NCBI RefSeq assembly: GCF_030272615.1
Contig: NC_081414.1
Span: forward strand, 909,545,009 to 909,609,008
Length of the DNA: 64,000 bases
Origin: Cryptomeria japonica
Taxonomy: Eukaryota; Streptophyta; Pinopsida; Cupressales; Cupressaceae
Direction of reading: 5' to 3'
Part shown: piece by piece, positions 8,721-21,035 of the stretch
How positions within the stretch are numbered: the first letter of the stretch is position 1
Layout of the letters: each line of letters opens with the position of its first letter
Position numbers and translations under genes: made by a program
Notes under the pieces: generated by a model
Told to the model about the DNA's origin: nothing
The model's input: the letters and a program-made list of their open reading frames with translations, nothing else
The model's database searches: none

Positions 8721-10640
8721 GCCTATGTTCTATGAGCCAGGGAGAAGATAGGATACTGGAGAGACCTATACTATGGAGTAGTACCACTAGATCAGTGGGC
8801 TAGGAGCTTCCAGAGACCATCGCGGATGATGACGACCACTGGAGGGAGAGACAGGAGATAGGTATCTAGTGGTGGGGTCATGGGTCTTCCACCACCACTA
8901 GATTGAGGGGGCAGGAGAGATGATCTTGGGGTGGGTCCTTCCAGGACTCAGACTCCATCGAGGCCAGCCAGCTCCGAGGGAGGGAGTTCATCATAGCCTT
9001 AGAGAGCTACCTATGTATCAGTTTTATACCATTTGTTATGATGATGTAGACACCTTCAGGTGATTTTGTAGCCATATGTATTTTGACATCATTGTATCAT
9101 GATACTTATTATATTGATATATATATGAGATGATTCATCCTTGTGACAGCTATATGCATGTGTACCTATGTGATGTATGATTCTATTTGATGCTTATGAT
9201 ATGGATGCAAATATGTACATGATGAAATGCGATATTTTTGCTCTTTTATGTTTTTAATATGTTATGCATGATGCAAATGTGAATGTATGAAATGCAAATG
9301 GATATGACAATGCAAATAACTATTTATATGATGAGAATGTAAAATGTGCTAACATGTGTTGTGTGCAGGATGTGATGCAATTTTGATATCTATATGTATG
9401 TATGAAATGCTTAATATGTGGCAATGCAGGTGCAAACTACATGAAATGCAAATATTTTTGGCGTGTCATTATACTCAGTCATGTGATAACAGACTACATA
9501 GACTCGAGAAGTATGATGGAGGTCAATCAAGAAAGGGGGATGGAAGATAGAAGATATGAAAGTGAAAGAGCTTCTTGTGCATTATCATCAATGAGCTTTA
9601 TTATGGCAAATAGGTTATGACAATCCAAACATAGGTTCGATCTACAAAGTCATTGTACCTATTTGCATGGACATCAGACAGTCACAAACAAGGAATGCCC
9701 CAGTTCACACTAGACTCACAGTGTCCTCATATCCTTGGACAAGTCATAGCATTACTAAGAGACAATCCATAGATAGCAAAGAAAAATAGGTGATGATACC
9801 CCATCCTCGCCTTTCTAGTAAAAAACATCCTGGAGATAAAATCTCTAGTCAGAGACATCCCAGAAAAGCTAAAAGACATGTCACCAAAAGATAAAATCAA
9901 AAGAAAACCAAGACTCAACACCAACATCCACTATAGTCCTCAAGTTTAGTGTCTCTTGTCACTTGAATGAGTCTATTTGATTGTAGTCACAATGTTTTCA
10001 TTCACAAAAGGATAGATCGCACTGAACCATAATGTTGTCTGAGTTTGTTGAAAAAAATGATTTGTTGAAGCCCATTGTTGTTTGTGTCTCATCTGAAACT
10101 AACTGAATCCATGCAACTGATACTTTATTGCGGAGAAGACGAAACTTTATTGTGGATTAGTGATGCAAGTGTTGCTTTATTGTGGATTGTGCACGGATAG
10201 ATTGAAGAAAACTGGAAGAAACTGTACTCCTCGGAACATGTGATGTTCTCAGTTCCACACCCATCACTAGATGTAGGATTTGCCTTAGCCATAGATAAGA
10301 GTTGTTTTATTATGGATGGAAAGGGTGAAAAGGAGGGATTATTATGAATGGCTAACCAATCTTAGGTAGATCAATAACAAGCCATGATGGGAATGGGTAA
10401 GTTTATTATAGATGGATAGGCTGTGGGTGTGTGCAAAATGAAAGGATGAGATTGAATCTTGAAGGAGGGAGAAGCAATGTCTCTGCGCATGGCGCCAGTG
10501 ACCCGGTTTTCACCATGGTACTTGCCCAGGGCACCACCAAAGTGGTTTTCACCATTGGATGAAATATTTTTCTTTACTTTTTCCGATTTTTCAATTTTTT
10601 TGTGTCACAAGGCACTTGTTTGCCAGGTTTTCACCAAGTA
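8721..10640. other. Spacer of element T, no gene seen
   Basis: The region lies between the PMD ORF and the integrase end. At 9050-9420 it is rich in ATGCAAAT/GATGCAAAT-type words. At 10080-10400 it has loosely repeated phrases such as TTTATTGTGGATT. I see no ORF with family resemblance on either strand; the ORFs at 9356-9620 and 9727-9927 are not supported. Confidence 0.5.
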
Positions 10641-10750
10641 ACGATTTTTTTTTGTATTTTTTTTTTTTTTGTATTTTTGAATTTTTTTGATTTTTTTGTA
10701 TTTTTGAATATATATATATTTTTTTATTCTTTTTTGTATTTTTGAATTAG
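10641..10750. repeat. T-rich low-complexity tract
   Basis: The plus strand is almost pure T with scattered GTATTTTTGA words and one TA run. It is an A-rich tract in T's sense just downstream of the integrase stop. It could be read as a 3' processing region, but no specific signal can be named. Confidence 0.7.
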
Positions 10751-10764
10751 GATATTCTGAAGAG

Positions 10765-10909
10765 CTATGTGTAAAACCTACGAAGGTGCATGCTGCTGAT
10801 AGGATCCTCCAAAGGTTCGCCATCTGGGGTTGAGAACTGATATGCACCGGATCCATAGGCTGTTGTAATGATGTAAGGACCAAGCCAATTTGGTTCAAAC
10901 TTGCCCTTC
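10765..10909 (-). pseudogene. Integrase C-terminal end of element T (distal piece)
   Basis: From 10909 leftwards the frame reads KGKFEPNWLGPYIITTAYGS and then a GAYQF...DG...LRRFYT segment, ending at TAG (10767-10765). This is the typical C-terminal end of Ty3/gypsy integrase after the GPY/F motif. It continues directly from the piece at 18757-18853 when element B and one copy of its CCTTC target duplication are left out. The split is therefore caused by B's insertion. Confidence 0.85.
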
Positions 10910-12489
10910 TGGTGCAGGAGCACCCTTCCAAGATCTCCCTCCTTCTTTGTTTTGTTGGTGTTATGCTTCTTTTGAAGCTATTGTACATGTAATAAGGGCC
11001 AAGAGCTCATTTGTTCTTCACTAGGTCCTAGTTGTAGGTCCTTAGTGTTTTTTTGTTGTGATTTATTTTGTAGGAGAGGTTGAGTGTGCCTTGGATGTGT
11101 GTTAGGCCTTATTGGCATGTTGATGTCCTTAGGATAGCCCAAAATAGGCCTAGGAGTCATGAAAAGCAACAATGGCAAAGTTGCTCAAAAGATGCATGAC
11201 AACTTTTAAAAGTTGTCAAGCAACTTTTCCACCTAAAAGGTCAAAAACCCTTATTGAGCATGGAGAGCCCTAATCTTGGCACACCAACTGAGGCAAAGGT
11301 GGTATAAGTATTTTCAAACCCTAATTGGATGGGTTGGATGCCAGACATTGTACGGCCTAAGCAAACTGAATTGACTGTGACTGTTTTTGTGGTTACCAGT
11401 CAGTTTGAATGAAGCTACCGAGCAAGTTAATGGATTGATTTGCATGAAAAACTATGTGGAATGTCTTCCAAGGTGTAAATAATTTCATTGTGAGCAATTA
11501 GATTAGATTTTTATTTGCCGGTTGAGTGTGTTTGTAAATAGTTTGTAATTTACCTTCTCACTGTCTAGTTTGGACTGGTTTGTGCAAATGAAGTCATAAC
11601 TCCATTCCCCATTGTGGAATCACCATGAAACCATGTGGAATGAGAGAAAAGACATTGTATTATAGTCCCATGCAAGTAGGGCCCTTGGAAATGTAGGGAG
11701 GCCAAACAAAGACCCACTCCTAGGCAAGACTAGATAGTGCCCGACCAGGAGAGGTCAAATTGCAGAGGTCTTGGAGAGCAAGGTTGGTCAGAGGAGAGTG
11801 CACCCTTTGGATGAGGTGCAGAGGAGTGAGTGAAGAATCATTGGTGTGAAGGAGGAGCCTCCACAAATCCAAACAAGGTGGCTAAAACTCAAAACATTCA
11901 CTGTGACCCAGGTAGACCCTAAAAACCCTCACAAAACCCTTAAAAACCCCAAAATTTGCCCAAGGCACTGTACGACCACTTGGGGGCCCAAAACTAGAGA
12001 AATACTTGAGCCCTTGCCAAATGAATAGTAGTACATTTTGGGAGTTTGGGTTGTTTGTGCAACATTTGTGAGAGGGAGCCCTAAAAGACCAGTTAGGAGG
12101 CCTAATTGGTCCTAATCCTTGTAGCCCTATTTTGTAGGCAAAACACAAAATAGTGAAATCGGTAGAAGGGATGAAGGTTGTAACTTCTTGGGGGCACATG
12201 GATGGATGTAAAACATGATTTAGACCTGATATAACCTTGCTAAGACCTTGGAAGGTGTGGAACAAGCCTAGCCCTTATTAGCCATAGTAAGGGGTTTTGA
12301 GTCTCATGAGTAGGTGAGACCTTAGGAGCAACATTGCAACTCATTGGTGGGTGGATTGGGCAAGGTCAGGGGATTCCTCAAGAAAAGGAAGTCCTAGAGA
12401 CCATAGGGTGTGAGGAGAACACCAGGTGATCCAAGGGAAGGATCCAAGAGCATAGACTAGGCTAGTCTATCCCATACCCCATCCCACCA
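10910..12489 (+). repeat. 5' LTR of element B
   Basis: The LTR is 1580 bp, starting TGGTGCAGGAGC and ending CCCATCCCACCA. It is homologous throughout to 17168-18756. ORFs called inside it on either strand (for example 11882-12265) also appear in the 3' LTR and are not genes. Confidence 0.95.
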
Positions 12490-12493
12490 GATT

Positions 12494-12509
12494 GGTATTA
12501 GAGCAAGTT
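12494..12509 (+). promoter_or_regulatory. Primer-binding site of element B (initiator-Met type)
   Basis: TGGTATTAGAGC starts four bases after the LTR end. It matches the TGGTATCAGAGC expected from initiator-Met tRNA with one C-to-T change. Confidence 0.8.
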
Positions 12510-12529
12510 AAAGATTTGTTGGACTATGT

Positions 12530-14037
12530 ATGTCTCTATATACTGGTGAATTAGTAGGGGAGAGCAGAATGGTCACTAATGCAGAGCTGGCTAGAGAGGT
12601 AGAAGATCAGAAGGAGAAAAATAGACTCCTTGAAGAAGCTATGAGTGAGATAAGGGATAAACTACAGGAAGTGGTGGATCAGAGGACACAAGGACCTTCG
12701 GATGAAGACACCAAGGGTAAAGGTAAAAATACTATAGACATAGATGACATAATACCTGAACCAGATCCCTTGTGCAATGAAGAACCTTTTGTGAAGGCTA
12801 TTAAGGCCTTGAACACCAAAGCCTTTGAAGGATTGCCACATTTCAGTGGAAGAATGGATATTGACACTGTTATGGAATGGATTGAAGGCATGGAAAACCA
12901 CTTTGAGTGTGAAGGAGTGACAGAGGCTCAAAAGGTTAAAGTTGCCAAATCAAGATTAAGGGGAGCAACTTTGACATGGTGGAAGTACCTGCAAGAAGAA
13001 AGAGTTATTATGGGGAAGCTACCTATTGCCAATTAGAAGGCCATGGTGAGTAAGATCAAGGAGATGAAGTCCAACTTCATAAGAAGAGACAAGGATTGAA
13101 GCAGAAGGATCTTGATGTGAGCTCCTACATCGAAGAGTTTCAAAAGCTATGTCTTAGGTCCAAAGTCCAAGAAGATGAGTCTATTAAGGTGGCTAGGTAT
13201 CTAAGCGGCCTAAAGTGGAACATACAAGAGGAGATAATCCTATGGACTCCTACTACTGTTCAAAAATATCATCAGCTTGTTGCCAAGGTAGAAAAGAGGA
13301 ACAAAAGGAAAGGGGACTCCAATAACAGGGGTAGAGGTAGAGGTAGAGATCAAGTGAATCACCAAGGTGGTTACCAAAGCAAGGAAAATGAGTAGAGGAA
13401 CCAAGGAGAAGCCAAGTTGACTGAGCATGGCAATGAAACCAATCTCAGAGGAGGACATTCTAGAGGAAGAGGAGCACAAGGTGGTCCAAATAGGGGTAGA
13501 GGTACCGGTAGAGGTAACTCCTACTTTGCAACAATGAAGTGTTACAATTGTGGACAATTGGGACACTTGGCATATAGATGCCCTGACAAGCCTACCTCAT
13601 CAAATAGTGGAAAGAGGGTTGCCTATGCTCATGAAGACTCTTCAAGTAGCAAGACACTGGAAGTGGACCAGATTGAATCAGAGATTGGAGAAAATCTGAT
13701 GTTCAATAGAATTTTGATAAGACAGCCGGTTAAGGAGGAACCCAAACATAAGAGAGAATTGTTTAGGGTGAGATGCAAAGTTCTTGGTAAAGTGTGCAAG
13801 GTGATAGTTGATTCAGGCTCAACTGACAATATCATATCAGAAGAGGCAGTTAGGAAGTTGAAACTCACAAGGATACCCCACACTAACCCATACAAGGTGA
13901 CATGGTTGAATCATGAGGAGAGTGTGCTAGTCAATGAATAGACTTGGGTAGAGTTGTCCATTGGAGGATACAAGGGTAAGATCCTTTTTGATGTGTTACC
14001 TATGGATGCTTGTCACCTATTGCTAGGAAGACCCTGA
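12530..14037 (+). pseudogene. Gag and protease region of element B
   Basis: The first ATG after the primer site (12530) opens a gag: a charged coiled-coil N-terminus, then a gag core (about 12800-13250, with a TLTWWKYLQ motif), an RG-rich basic linker, and one intact zinc knuckle CYNCGQLGHLAYRC (about 13540-13582). The protease follows with IVDSGSTDNI (about 13803-13832), a standard Asp-Ser-Gly active site, and LLGRP before a stop at 14035-14037 that replaces the conserved Trp. Other stops end at 13036, 13395 and 13941. There is one frameshift near 13085-13096. All pieces from 13096 on share one frame. Confidence 0.9.
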
Positions 14038-14052
14038 CAATTTGATAGGAAG

Positions 14053-15816
14053 GTGATCTATGATGCAGAGGAGAACTCCATTTCCTTTAAGAAGGACAAC
14101 AAGACCTTCAAGATTCAATCTTTGACAGAGAATGAAGAGGGAACTTCAAGAACACCTAGTGTTTTATTGGCTACCGGTAAAGAGTTTTTAAAATTTCTGC
14201 ATGAGGAGGAGATAGTGAAGTGTGCCATCTTTGTGAAGCCAAAGGAGGAAGAAGACAAGTTACAGGCAGAAGTACCCAAGGAGGTGAAGCAAATGTTACA
14301 AGAGTATAAAGACATAGTGAGTGATGGAGCACCTGCAACACTCCCACCAAGAAGGTCTATTAGCCATCAAATAGACTTTGTTCTCAGTGCATCCTTACCT
14401 AACAAGGCTGCATATAAGCTCACACCTAATTAGAATAAGGAGGTAGCAAGGCAAGTGTAGGAGTTATTGGAACAAGGACTGATTAAGAAGAGCATCAGCC
14501 CATGTGCAGTCTCGGTAGTGCTAGCATAAAAAAAAGGAGGTAAGTGGAGACTTTGCACTGACTCAAGAGCAATCAATAGGATCACCATAAGGTATAGGTT
14601 TCCTATTCCTAGGATAGAGGATTTGATGGACTGTTTAGGAGGTGCTATGTATTTTACTAAGCTAGACCTTAAAAGTGGTTATCACCAGATAAGAATTAAG
14701 GAAGGTGATGAGTGGAAGACTGTTTTTAAAACCACAGAGGGATTGTATGAATGGCTTGTGATGCCATTTGGACTCACCAATGCTCCAAGCACCTTCATGG
14801 GGTTGGTGAATGAGGTGTTAAAAGACTTCATAGGCAGATTTGTGGTAGTGTACCTAGATGACATTCTCATCTATAGCAGAACCAAAGAGGAGCACCTTGA
14901 GCATTTGAGGTTAGTCTTAGAGAGGTTGCATGACGAGAAGTTATCCATCAACCTACAGAAGTGTGACTTCTTGAAGAAAGAGCTGGTCTACCTAGGATTT
15001 GTGGTGTCTAAGGGAACCTTGAAAATGTATCCAAGCAAAGTGGAGGCAATCTTGAATTGGCCTGCACCTAAAACAGGGACTGAAGTTAGGAGTTTCCATG
15101 GATTAGCTCAATTATATAGGAAGTTTGTGAGGAACTTCAGTGGCATATGTGCACCAGTCCTTGACATCATTAAAGGAGGCCTTAAAACTAAGTTTAAATG
15201 GATTGAGCAGGCTGACAATGCATTTCAATTGTTGAAGCAAGAAGTAGCCACAAAACCCATCCTACTCCTACCTACGTTTGATAAGCTATTCACTTTGGAG
15301 TGTGATGCAAGTGGAATTGCAGTAGGGGATGTATTGAGTCAAGAGGGAAGACCTGTAGCATTTTTTAGTGAGAAGCTTAATGAAGCAAAGAAGAAGTACT
15401 CAACCTATGACCTAGAGTTGTATGCATTAGTGCAGTCTCTAAAGAAATGGAGGCATTACCTACTCCCAAAGGAATTTGTAGTGTTCACAGACAATCAGTA
15501 ATTGAGTTACATAAATACTCAAGAGAAGCTTAGCAATAGACATCTAAAATGGATGGAATACCTCCAGTCCTTCACCTTCACCATTAAGCATAAGAAGGGG
15601 CAACTTAATAAGGTGGCAGATGCATTAAGCAGAAAATTGTTGACAGTTCAAGAACTACAGTTGCAGAGCATAGGAATAGAAGGTTTAAAAGACCTCTATG
15701 AAGGAGATGAAGACTTCTCATCAACTTACAAGGTTTGCAAGGAGTTTGAGAACCATTTCCATGGTGAGTATGCAGATTACACTCTCCAAAATGGTCTCTT
15801 GTTCAAAGGTAACTAG
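14053..15816 (+). pseudogene. Reverse transcriptase and RNase H of element B
   Basis: The linker runs from 14053 and RT from about 14450. The RT core includes [33 protein letters not shown] and an intact catalytic YLDD at 14851-14862. RNase H follows with LECDASG (about 15295) and FTDNQ just before a stop at 15499-15501, then the segment HLKWMEYLQSF and ADALSRK. In-frame stops end at 14433, 14460, 14529, 15501 and 15816. The frame is the same as that of the protease. Catalytic residues survive, so the element lost function by nonsense mutation, not by deletion. Confidence 0.92.
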
Positions 15817-15854
15817 TTGTGTGTACCAAGAGGATCCATGAGGGAGAACCTCAT

Positions 15855-17147
15855 CCAAAAAAACATAATGGCAGTTTAAGTGGACACTTTGGAGTCAATA
15901 AGACCTTAGATTTGGTGCAGAGGTACTATTATTGGCCTAAGTTGCCAAGAGATGTAAAGAGGTATGTAGAGCAATGTGGTGTATGCCAAAGAGAAAAAGG
16001 AGGATCAAGCAATGTTGGTCTCTATCAACCATTACCGGTCCCAAATAGACCTTGGGAATGTATAAGAATGGACTTTGTAGTAGGACTTCCCAAGACTAAA
16101 ACAGGTATGGACAACATCTATGTGATAGTAGATAGATTTTCCAAGATGAGTCATTTCATTCCATGTAAGACTACACATGATGCCAGCTATGTTGCACATC
16201 TCTATTTGAAAGAGATTGTTAGGATTCATGGACTCCCTTTAAGAATTGTTTCTGACAGGGACAACAAGTTCATGGGTCATTTTTGGCAAACATTATGGAG
16301 GATACTAGGAACTAACTTGTCATTTAGCTCAGCTTACCATCCACAAACAGATGGTCAAACTGAAGTCATCAATAGGGTGTTAGGAAATTTGTTGAGGTGT
16401 CTAACTAAGGAGTATGGGAAGACATGGGACCTTATCATTCCTCAAGAAGAGTATGCATATAATGATAGTGTGAATAGGACCACTGGTAGAAGTCCTTTTG
16501 AGGTTGTGTATGGTAGACATCCAAGGGGAGTATGTGAGTTGAGAGACCTTAGTACCTTGGAAATGAAGAGTGGGCAAGTAGAGGACTTCACTCAAACCAT
16601 CAAGGAAGTCCAAGAGAAAGTTAAGAAGGCCATCCTTGAATCCACTCAAAAACTGAAAGCCAAAGTGGATGAGAAAAGGAGAGAAGTTCAGTTCAAGGTG
16701 GGTGACTATGTGATGGTTCATTTGAGCAAAGCTAGGATGCAAAGTGGTAAGCCTACCAAACTACAAATGAAGAGGGTAGGACCTTGTGAAATTTTGGAAA
16801 AATATGGTGAGAACACCTATAAGGTTGATTTACCTTCAGACTTAGCCATCTCACCAGTCTTTAATATAGCTAATCTGATAATGTACAAGGGAGAGATAGT
16901 AGGGCAGACTGAGAACCAAGCCAAGGTACTACAAGACCTGGATGTGAATACCTTACCACAAGTGAAGAAGCCTATGGTAGAGGAGATCTTGGAATCCATA
17001 GTGAAGAAGTCTACTAGACACCAGGTCTACATGGAGCACTTAGTGAAATGGGCAGATCAACCGGTATCTGAAGCTACTTGGGTGGAGGAGAGCAAGTTCA
17101 AGAAGCTTGGCATAGACCCGGCTCTCATCTCTTCTCCTATTTCTTAG
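15855..17147 (+). pseudogene. Integrase with C-terminal chromodomain of element B
   Basis: A frameshift near 15855 puts this in a new frame, which is then open to the stop at 17147. It shows the zinc-binding segment (two His near 15870-15890, then CGVCQ), the catalytic Asp in MDFVVGLP, the second Asp in IVSDRDNKF, and the Glu in TDGQTEVINR, so the DDE triad is intact. A GPC variant of the GPY/F motif follows, then a chromodomain near the C-terminus (EEILESIVKK, LVKWADQPVSEATWVEE). Chromodomains direct integration to modified histones. The end is 20 bp before the 3' LTR. Confidence 0.93.
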
Positions 17148-17156
17148 TTGTGTGTA

Positions 17157-17167
17157 GAGGGGGAGTA
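17157..17167 (+). other. Polypurine tract of element B
   Basis: AGGGGGAGTA-type purine run directly before the TGGTGCAGG of the 3' LTR; the plus-strand priming site. Confidence 0.85.
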
Positions 17168-18756
17168 TGGTGCAGGATCACCCTTCAAGGCTCTCCATCC
17201 TTCTTTGTTTTGTTGGTGTTATGCTTCTTTTGAAGCTATTGTACATGTAATAAGGGCCAAGAGCTCATTTGTTCTTCACTAGGTCCTAGTTGTAGGTCCT
17301 TAGTGTTTTTCTGTTGTGATTTATTGTGCAGGAGAGGTTGAGTGTGCCTTTGATGTGTGTTAGGCCTTATTGGCATGTTGATGTCCTTAGGATAGCCCAA
17401 AATAGGCCTAGGAGTCATGAAAAGCAACAATGGCAAAGTTGCTCAAAAGATGCAAAAGTTGCATGACAACTTTTAAAAGTTGTCAAGCAACTTTTCCACC
17501 CAAAAGGTAAAAAACCCTTATTGAGCATGGAGAGCCCTAATATTGGCACACAGACCAAGGCAAAGGTGGTATAAGTATTTGAAAACCCTAATTGGATGGG
17601 TTGGATGCTAGACATTGTACGGCCTAAGCAAACTGAATTGACTGTGACTGTTTTTGTGGTTACCAGTCAGTTTGAATGAAGTTACCAAGCAAGTTAATGG
17701 ATCGATTTGCATGAAAAAATATGTGGAATGTCTTCCAAGGTGTAAATACTTTCATTGTGATCAATTATATTAGATTTTTATTTTTCGGTTGAGTGTGTTT
17801 GTAAATAGTTTGTAATTTACCTTCTCACTGTCCAGTTTGGACTGGTTTGTGCAAATGAAGTCATAACTCCATTCCCCATTGTGGAATCACCATGAAACCA
17901 TGGTGAATGAGAGTGATGACCCTGTACTATATTCCCATGCAAGAAGGGCCCTTGGAAATGTAGGGAGGCCAAACAAAGACCCACTCCTAGGCGAGACTAG
18001 ACAGTGCCCGGCTAGGAGAGGTCAAATTGCAGAGGTCTTGGAGAGCAAGGTTGGTCAGAGGAGAGTGCACCCTTTGGAGGAGGTGTAGAGGAGTGAGTGA
18101 AGAATCATTAGTGTGAAGGAGGAGCCTCCACCAATCCAAACAAGGTGGCTAAAACTCAAAACACTCATTGTGACCCAAGCAGACCCTAAAAACCCTCACA
18201 AAACCCTTAAAAACCCCAAAATTTGCCCAAGGCACTGTACGGCCACTTGGGGGCCCAAAAATAGAGAAATCCTTGGGCCCTTGCCAAATTAATGGTAGTC
18301 CATTTTGGGAGTTTGGGTTGTTTGAGCAACATTTGTGAGAGGGAGCCCTAAAAGACCGGTTAGGAGGCCTAATTGGTCCTAATCCTTGTAGCCCTATTTT
18401 GTAGGCAAAACACAAAATAGTGAAATCGGTAGAAGGGATGAAGGTTGTAACTTCTTGGGGGAACATGGATGGATGTAAAACATGATTTAGACCTGATATA
18501 ACCTTGCTAAGACCTTGGAAGGTGTGGAACAAGCCTAGCCCTTATTAGTCATAGTAAGGGTTTTTGAGTCTCATGAGTAGGTGAGACCTTAGGAGCAGCA
18601 TTGCAACTCATTGGTGGGTGGATTGGGCAAGGTCAGGGGATTCCTCAAGAAAAGGAAGTGATAGAGACCCTAGGATGTGAGGAGAACACCAAGTGATCCA
18701 AGGGAAGGATCCAAGAGCATAGACTAGGCTAGTCTATCCCATACCCCATCCCACCA
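17168..18756 (+). repeat. 3' LTR of element B
   Basis: 1589 bp, homologous to 10910-12489, ending CCCACCA followed by the target duplication CCTTC. Confidence 0.95.
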
Positions 18757-18853
18757 CCTTCTTCTCTTTGTCTTGCTGATTTTTAGGATTTTCTCTGAGA
18801 ACTAAGTCACCCACCTCAAATGTGCGAGGCTTTATCTTATTATTGTAGCTGCG
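18757..18853 (-). pseudogene. Integrase C-terminal domain of element T (proximal piece)
   Basis: From 18853 leftwards the frame reads RSYNNKIKPRTFEVGDLVLR, the segment before the GPY/F motif in Ty3/gypsy integrases, and stays open to the insertion point of B. The same frame continues at 10909. Upstream there is a stop and no recognisable integrase core, so only the C-terminal domain remains. Confidence 0.85.
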
Positions 18854-19796
18854 TCATTCCTTGACTGAATGATGTGTAGCTCGAGTGACTATCTTCCTTG
18901 ATAAAGGAACTAACATATAATTACTAGTGTGTGGACTACACAGGCCCGTATGCGTGTCACCTAAAGATGTTTGGGCATGCCTGATAACAAAGTCCCATGA
19001 GGAAGCTCTTTTAAAGGTCCATGATGTATTGCTAGAAGGGAATGGATGTGTTGAACAAGTGGATGAGTTATGAAGGGTTATGATTGCGAAAAGAAGTGAA
19101 AGTAGGATGGCTTGATTGAGACTTAGGATCAACAAGTATGCTTTTTGACTTAAAATTGTAGAACTTTTGCCCCTAGTTATTTTGATATTAGGGGAGATCA
19201 TCTCTTGTTCTTTTTCCTTCATAGGATTTTTATCCTTGACTTTCATTTTTGCAGAGTCCAATAGCTTTTGATTTTAATTTGGACTAAAGCATTTCTCTTT
19301 ATTTTCAACTTTTAGTTTTTTCTTTTCAAGGTTTGATTTTTCATCCCCAATTAGTAAGGGCTTTTGTAATTCTTGTTGATCGAAGTCTGCAAGTGGAGTG
19401 ATGAAATATTAAGGCTATGTGAGTTCTCAAGAGGGTTGATGATATCCTCAATAGATTCTTTGTTGGAACCACTCTTAGGATTATTGATATCAAGAGTTGC
19501 TTGCACCATTGGAGGAGATTTGCATTCAGACTTAGTAGCCACAACACTAGGTGGTTCACACCCAATTCCTTGGCATTGCAAATTGTTTATAGATTTTTCT
19601 TGTTGACTGAATACCTTAGGAGATAGTGGGAGTTGATCAAGATGAAAGATATACTCACCACAACCCATATCTTTAACCTTGAATTTTCATTGATCTCTAC
19701 TTGTGTTCACGTAGAAACTTTCAAGGATTTTGGATCCACATATGATGAAGAAGGAACAACTTATCGATTGATTGGGATGGTTATTTCTGATCTAGG
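18854..19796 (-). other. Linker of element T between protease and integrase remnant
   Basis: Two open segments (19261-18854 and 19668-19351, minus) encode Ser/Asn/Lys-rich sequence with no RT, RNase H or integrase-core motif. In an intact element at least 2.5 kb of RT, RNase H and integrase core should lie here, so an internal deletion is inferred. The breakpoint probably lies near 18855-18950. Confidence 0.65.
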
Positions 19797-20950
19797 TCAC
19801 AGATTATTGCAATATATGAATGGGTTAGGATCACCTTTGATGGTCACTTCAACTCCATCATGTGGAAACTTGATACATTGATGATATGTATATGGGACTG
19901 ATCTCATCTCATGAATCCATGGACATCCTAGAAATATGTTGTATGTGAGGTCTAGGTCTAGGACTTGACAAACCACATCCTTTGTAACTGGCCCAACCAT
20001 AAGAGGTAAGGTGACTGTGCCCTTAGATGAGCGCTCTTCATCATCATATGCCTTGATGGTAATTTTGTTTGTAGCATTTATAGCCTTTTTCAGAATATCC
20101 CAATTGTTTAATAGTGTTCAATGTACATATATTCAGACCTGCTCCTCCATCTATCATGACTTGTTTTATTTGGTGTTTGTGTATGAAGGCTTCAATGTGT
20201 AAAAGTGCATTATGTGGTTGGTTCACGGAGGCGTCATCAACTTCTATGAATGTAAGGGAGTGTGGAACAGAAAGGTATCCCACCATAGCTTGAAACTGGT
20301 CCACGTTCAAATCAGTGGGGACAAAAGTGTCTCTCAAAGTTTTGTCAAGAATGGCTTTATGTGCAAGGGATATGCGTAAGAGCTCAAGGATGGAGATAAG
20401 TGTGGGTGTCTTCCATAACTATTCTACAAGGTCATACCCAGGTTTGGTTGATGAGGAAGTGACGTTATTAGCTAGAGCACCTTGCAAGGTGAATTTACCT
20501 TGACAAGTTATAACATTACATTCAGAGGTAGGTTCAGAAGAAGATCCAATCCCTTTTAGGACAATTTTGGGTCTTTGGGTAGAATTTTCTGGCATTTTGT
20601 CCTTGATGATAATGGTAGAGACATAATTGTCCATCGAAATGTGATTGATAGTTGAATCATAGTTATAGGATGCTCTTGTATAGTTGGTCTGCTTATCTGT
20701 GGCTTTAGCTTTTCCCTTGTCATGTTTTGGTAATGGTTCTTTAAACATTTCATGTTCTTGATTGGATGAGTGTCCTTCAATCTCAATGTCACCTCTATCG
20801 ATGAGATCTTGTATGCTGTTCTTCAGTCGATGACAGTTTTATGGTTTATGTCCCTTTCTTTTATGAAATTCACAATATTCATCATCATTCCACCAATTTG
20901 GTTTGACCTTTGGTTCATATGGAGGATTGTCAGGAATCATTATTATCTTG
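19797..20950 (-). pseudogene. Half-knuckle and protease region of element T
   Basis: Minus-strand reading from about 20950: a gag-pro segment with YCEFHKRKGHKP and a following Cys plus IQDLIDRG (about 20880-20800), the hallmark Cys-His motif of this gypsy group, here with a stop in it. Next comes an open stretch 20748-20419. The protease follows with MIDGGAGLNICTL (about 20158-20120), and the second half, with YNIFLGCPWIHEM, ends at 19797. At least one frameshift and two stops interrupt it. The Asp-Gly-Gly active site replaces Asp-Ser/Thr-Gly, as is common in this group. RT should follow but is absent. Confidence 0.82.
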
Positions 20951-21035
20951 TTTGCCACTAGCTTCTTGAAAGCTGACTCAAGTGGTTCTCCCAATGGGGT
21001 GTATTTCCTTCATGGTTTTGAAGTTGTTTGAGTAT

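Larger units (their letters stand above)
10910..18756 (+). mobile_element. Element B: Ty3/gypsy chromovirus, complete but inactivated
   Basis: A 7847-bp element with LTRs at 10910-12489 and 17168-18756, flanked by a perfect target duplication CCTTC (10905-10909 and 18757-18761). A Met-type primer site follows the 5' LTR and a purine tract precedes the 3' LTR. The internal order is gag with zinc knuckle, protease, RT, RNase H, integrase, chromodomain, which defines a chromovirus. The reading frame is broken by nine stops and two frameshifts. B lies inside the integrase of element T and is younger than T. The two LTRs differ by scattered substitutions and small indels (for example a 10-bp insertion near 17450). 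Confidence 0.95.

Noticed and set aside
11882-12265. 127-codon minus ORF, near-identical to 18149-18532
   Set aside because: Both copies lie at the same place in the two LTRs of element B, so the similarity reflects the LTR pair, not a gene family.
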